Source: Pantoea eucrina (GTDB lineage Bacteria; Pseudomonadota; Gammaproteobacteria; Enterobacterales; Enterobacteriaceae). From it: 64,000 bases of DNA. Shown here one piece after another: positions 62,450 to 64,000 of this stretch (positions are counted from its first letter, which is position 1; every line of letters starts with the position of its first letter). The position numbers and the translations under genes were made by a program. The stretch lies in NCBI RefSeq assembly GCF_002095385.1, contig NZ_MIPP01000017.1, forward strand, positions 1 to 64,000, in the 5' to 3' direction. The notes beneath the pieces are model-generated. The model saw only the letters and a program-made list of their open reading frames with translations, did not search any database and had not been told where the DNA came from.

Positions 62450-64000
62450 TCAGGTCAGCATATTCGCCACCAGCTGCTTATAGCCGCTGCTCTGTTCCGC
62501 GATATACACACCCTGCAGCTCCGGTGAAAAGCCCGGCAGCTGGTTGATGCCCGCTTCCAGCGCGAGGAAGTAGCGCTGTACCGCCCCGCCCCACACCTCG
62601 CCGGGCACGACGCACAGCACGCCCGGTGGATAAGGTAGTGCCCCTTCCGCCGCGATGCGCCCTTCCGCTTCTGCGACCGGCACCAGCTCCACTTCACCGC
62701 GGATATAAGCCTGATGCGCATCCTGCGGATTGACCGCTACCGGCGGGAAACAGTCAGCGCGGAACATCGCTTTCTGCAGATCTTTAACGGCAAAACTGAC
62801 GTAGAGATCGTGCATCTCCTGACAGAGGCGGCGCAGCGTATAGCCGCGATAGCGCTCCGCATGCTTGCGATACAGGCTCGGCAGCACTTCCGCCAGCGGC
62901 GCATCTTCGCGCACCTGCTGTTCAAACTGCTCCAGCATCGCCACCAGATGCGCCATCTTCTCCGCGCTTTCTGCCGGCGTCAGCAGGAACAGAATGGAGT
63001 TGAGATCGCACTTCTCCGGCACGATGCCGTTTTCACGCAGATAGTTCGCCAGTATGGTGGCCGGAATGCCAAAGTCGCTGTACGCGCCGCTGCGTGCGTC
63101 GATGCCCGGCGTGGTAAGCAGCAGCTTGCAGGGGTCAATCTGATACTGGCCCGGCGCATAGCCGCTGAAGCCGTGCCACTCTGCGTCGGGCTCAAAGCTA
63201 AAGTAAGCCGGATCGCGGGCGATAGCGGCGCTGTCTGCCTGCTGCCACGCGCGCCGTGTACCTGAGCAGGCAGAAACGGTTTAATCATGGTGCAGCGCTG
63301 CAGGATCGCTTTACGCGCATCAATGCCCTGTATGACGCAGTCGTGCCACAGGCTGCGTCCTGCCTCGCCCTGGTGCATACGCGCGTTGATATCCAGCGCG
63401 GCAAACAGCGGATAAAACGGGCTGGTTGAGGCGTGCAGCATAAAGGCGTTGTTCAGCCGCTTATGCGGGCAAAAGCGCTGCTGACCACGGATATGATTAT
63501 CCTTTTTATGGATCTGTGAGGTCTGCGAAAAGCCCGCCAGCTGTTTGTGTACTGACTGGGTGACAAAGATCCCCGGATCGTCTTCCGTCAGGGTAAGCGT
63601 CAGCGGTGAACCCGCTGCCATCAGCGGAATAAACTGTTCATAGCCGAGCCACGCGGAGTCAAACAGAATGTAGTCGCACAGATGACCGATGCGGTCCACC
63701 ACCTGACGCGCGTTGTAAACGGTGCCGTCATAGGTGCCGAGCTGGATAATCGCCAGCCGGAATGGCCGCGCCTGCCTGGCGCGTTCAGGGTTAACCTTTG
63801 CGATCTCTGCCCGCAGATAGCTTTCATCGAAACAGTGCGCGTCGATGCCGCCAATCAGGCCAAACGGATTACGTGCCGCCTCCAGGTAGACTGGCGTGGC
63901 GCCCGCCTGCAGCAGCGCGCCGTGATGGTTGGATTTATGGTTATTGCGATCGAACAGAACCAGGTCGCCGCGCGTCAGCAGCGCATTGGTGACGACTTTA
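62450..64000 (-). pseudogene. speC: ornithine decarboxylase SpeC, 5' end outside window and frameshifted as read
   Basis: Pyridoxal-phosphate enzyme converting ornithine to putrescine. Only the C-terminal part, about 515 residues after correction, is in the window; the start lies beyond 64000. The PLP lysine is in QTSQIHKKDNHIRGQQ. The frame reads normally to MIKPFLPAQVHGAR near 63248, then changes. The second frame resumes with WQQADSAAIARDPAYFS and runs to 62450. One missing base near 63248 (between GCGCG and TGGCAG on the sense strand) explains this. The text is otherwise close to E. coli SpeC. The window also lacks nupG between mltC and speC. Confidence 0.9.

Noticed and set aside
3578-63250. 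Programmed frameshifting or phase variation as cause of the four frame breaks
   Set aside because: There is no long homopolymer or simple-sequence tract at the breaks, and the four genes are unrelated housekeeping genes, so a programmed mechanism is not supported.

Overview
The window reads as chromosomal DNA of an enterobacterium. Almost every housekeeping gene and most of the gene order match the Escherichia coli stretch from visC/ubiI to speC. The insertions, the missing genes and the large Bap-type adhesin locus suggest a member of the Erwiniaceae (Pantoea/Erwinia-like). That placement is an inference from recalled gene order and protein similarity; no search was run. There are no tRNA or rRNA genes, integrases, transposases or CRISPR arrays. 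The only stable RNA gene recognised is 6S RNA.

Layout. (1) 1-5956: ubiI, ubiH, pepP and ygfB on the minus strand, divergent from zapA, 6S RNA (ssrS) and fau. (2) 5978-12922: serA, rpiA, argP, yggE, an inserted MFS transporter with a convergent IclR-type regulator, and the lysine/arginine exporter argO. (3) 13054-20004: mscS, then the carbon block epd-pgk-fbaA and tktA, with two Cra-like operators in front of epd. (4) 20276-21997: loiP and speB. (5) 22050-42680: a type I secretion locus absent from this position in E. coli. It holds a 4874-residue BapA-like adhesin made of about 40 Ig-like repeats, its TolC-like, ABC and membrane-fusion secretion proteins in bapABCD order, and a small degenerate EAL-domain protein upstream. 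(6) 43344-50662: speA, metK, galP (GalR/GalS and CRP sites), sprT and endA. (7) 50737-57717: rsmE, gshB, yqgE, ruvX, yggR, yggS, yggT, rdgB and hemW. (8) 57749-64000: yggN, yggL, trmB, mutY, yggX, mltC and the 3' part of speC.

Functional threads. Polyamine synthesis (speA, speB, speC), central carbon metabolism (epd, pgk, fbaA, tktA, rpiA, galP), serine, S-adenosylmethionine, glutathione and ubiquinone synthesis, and DNA repair or nucleotide sanitation (mutY, rdgB) are ordinary core functions. The accessory biology is the adhesin locus: a giant surface protein, its exporter and a possible c-di-GMP-linked regulator, inserted between speB and speA.

Two cautions. pepP, yggE, rdgB and speC each carry one apparent single-base deletion, and three of them fit loss of one G from a GG pair. 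Sequencing or consensus error is at least as likely as real gene loss. A family of GC-rich palindromes with ATTAAT or ATNNAT centres occurs in at least three intergenic places and looks like a REP-type repeat.
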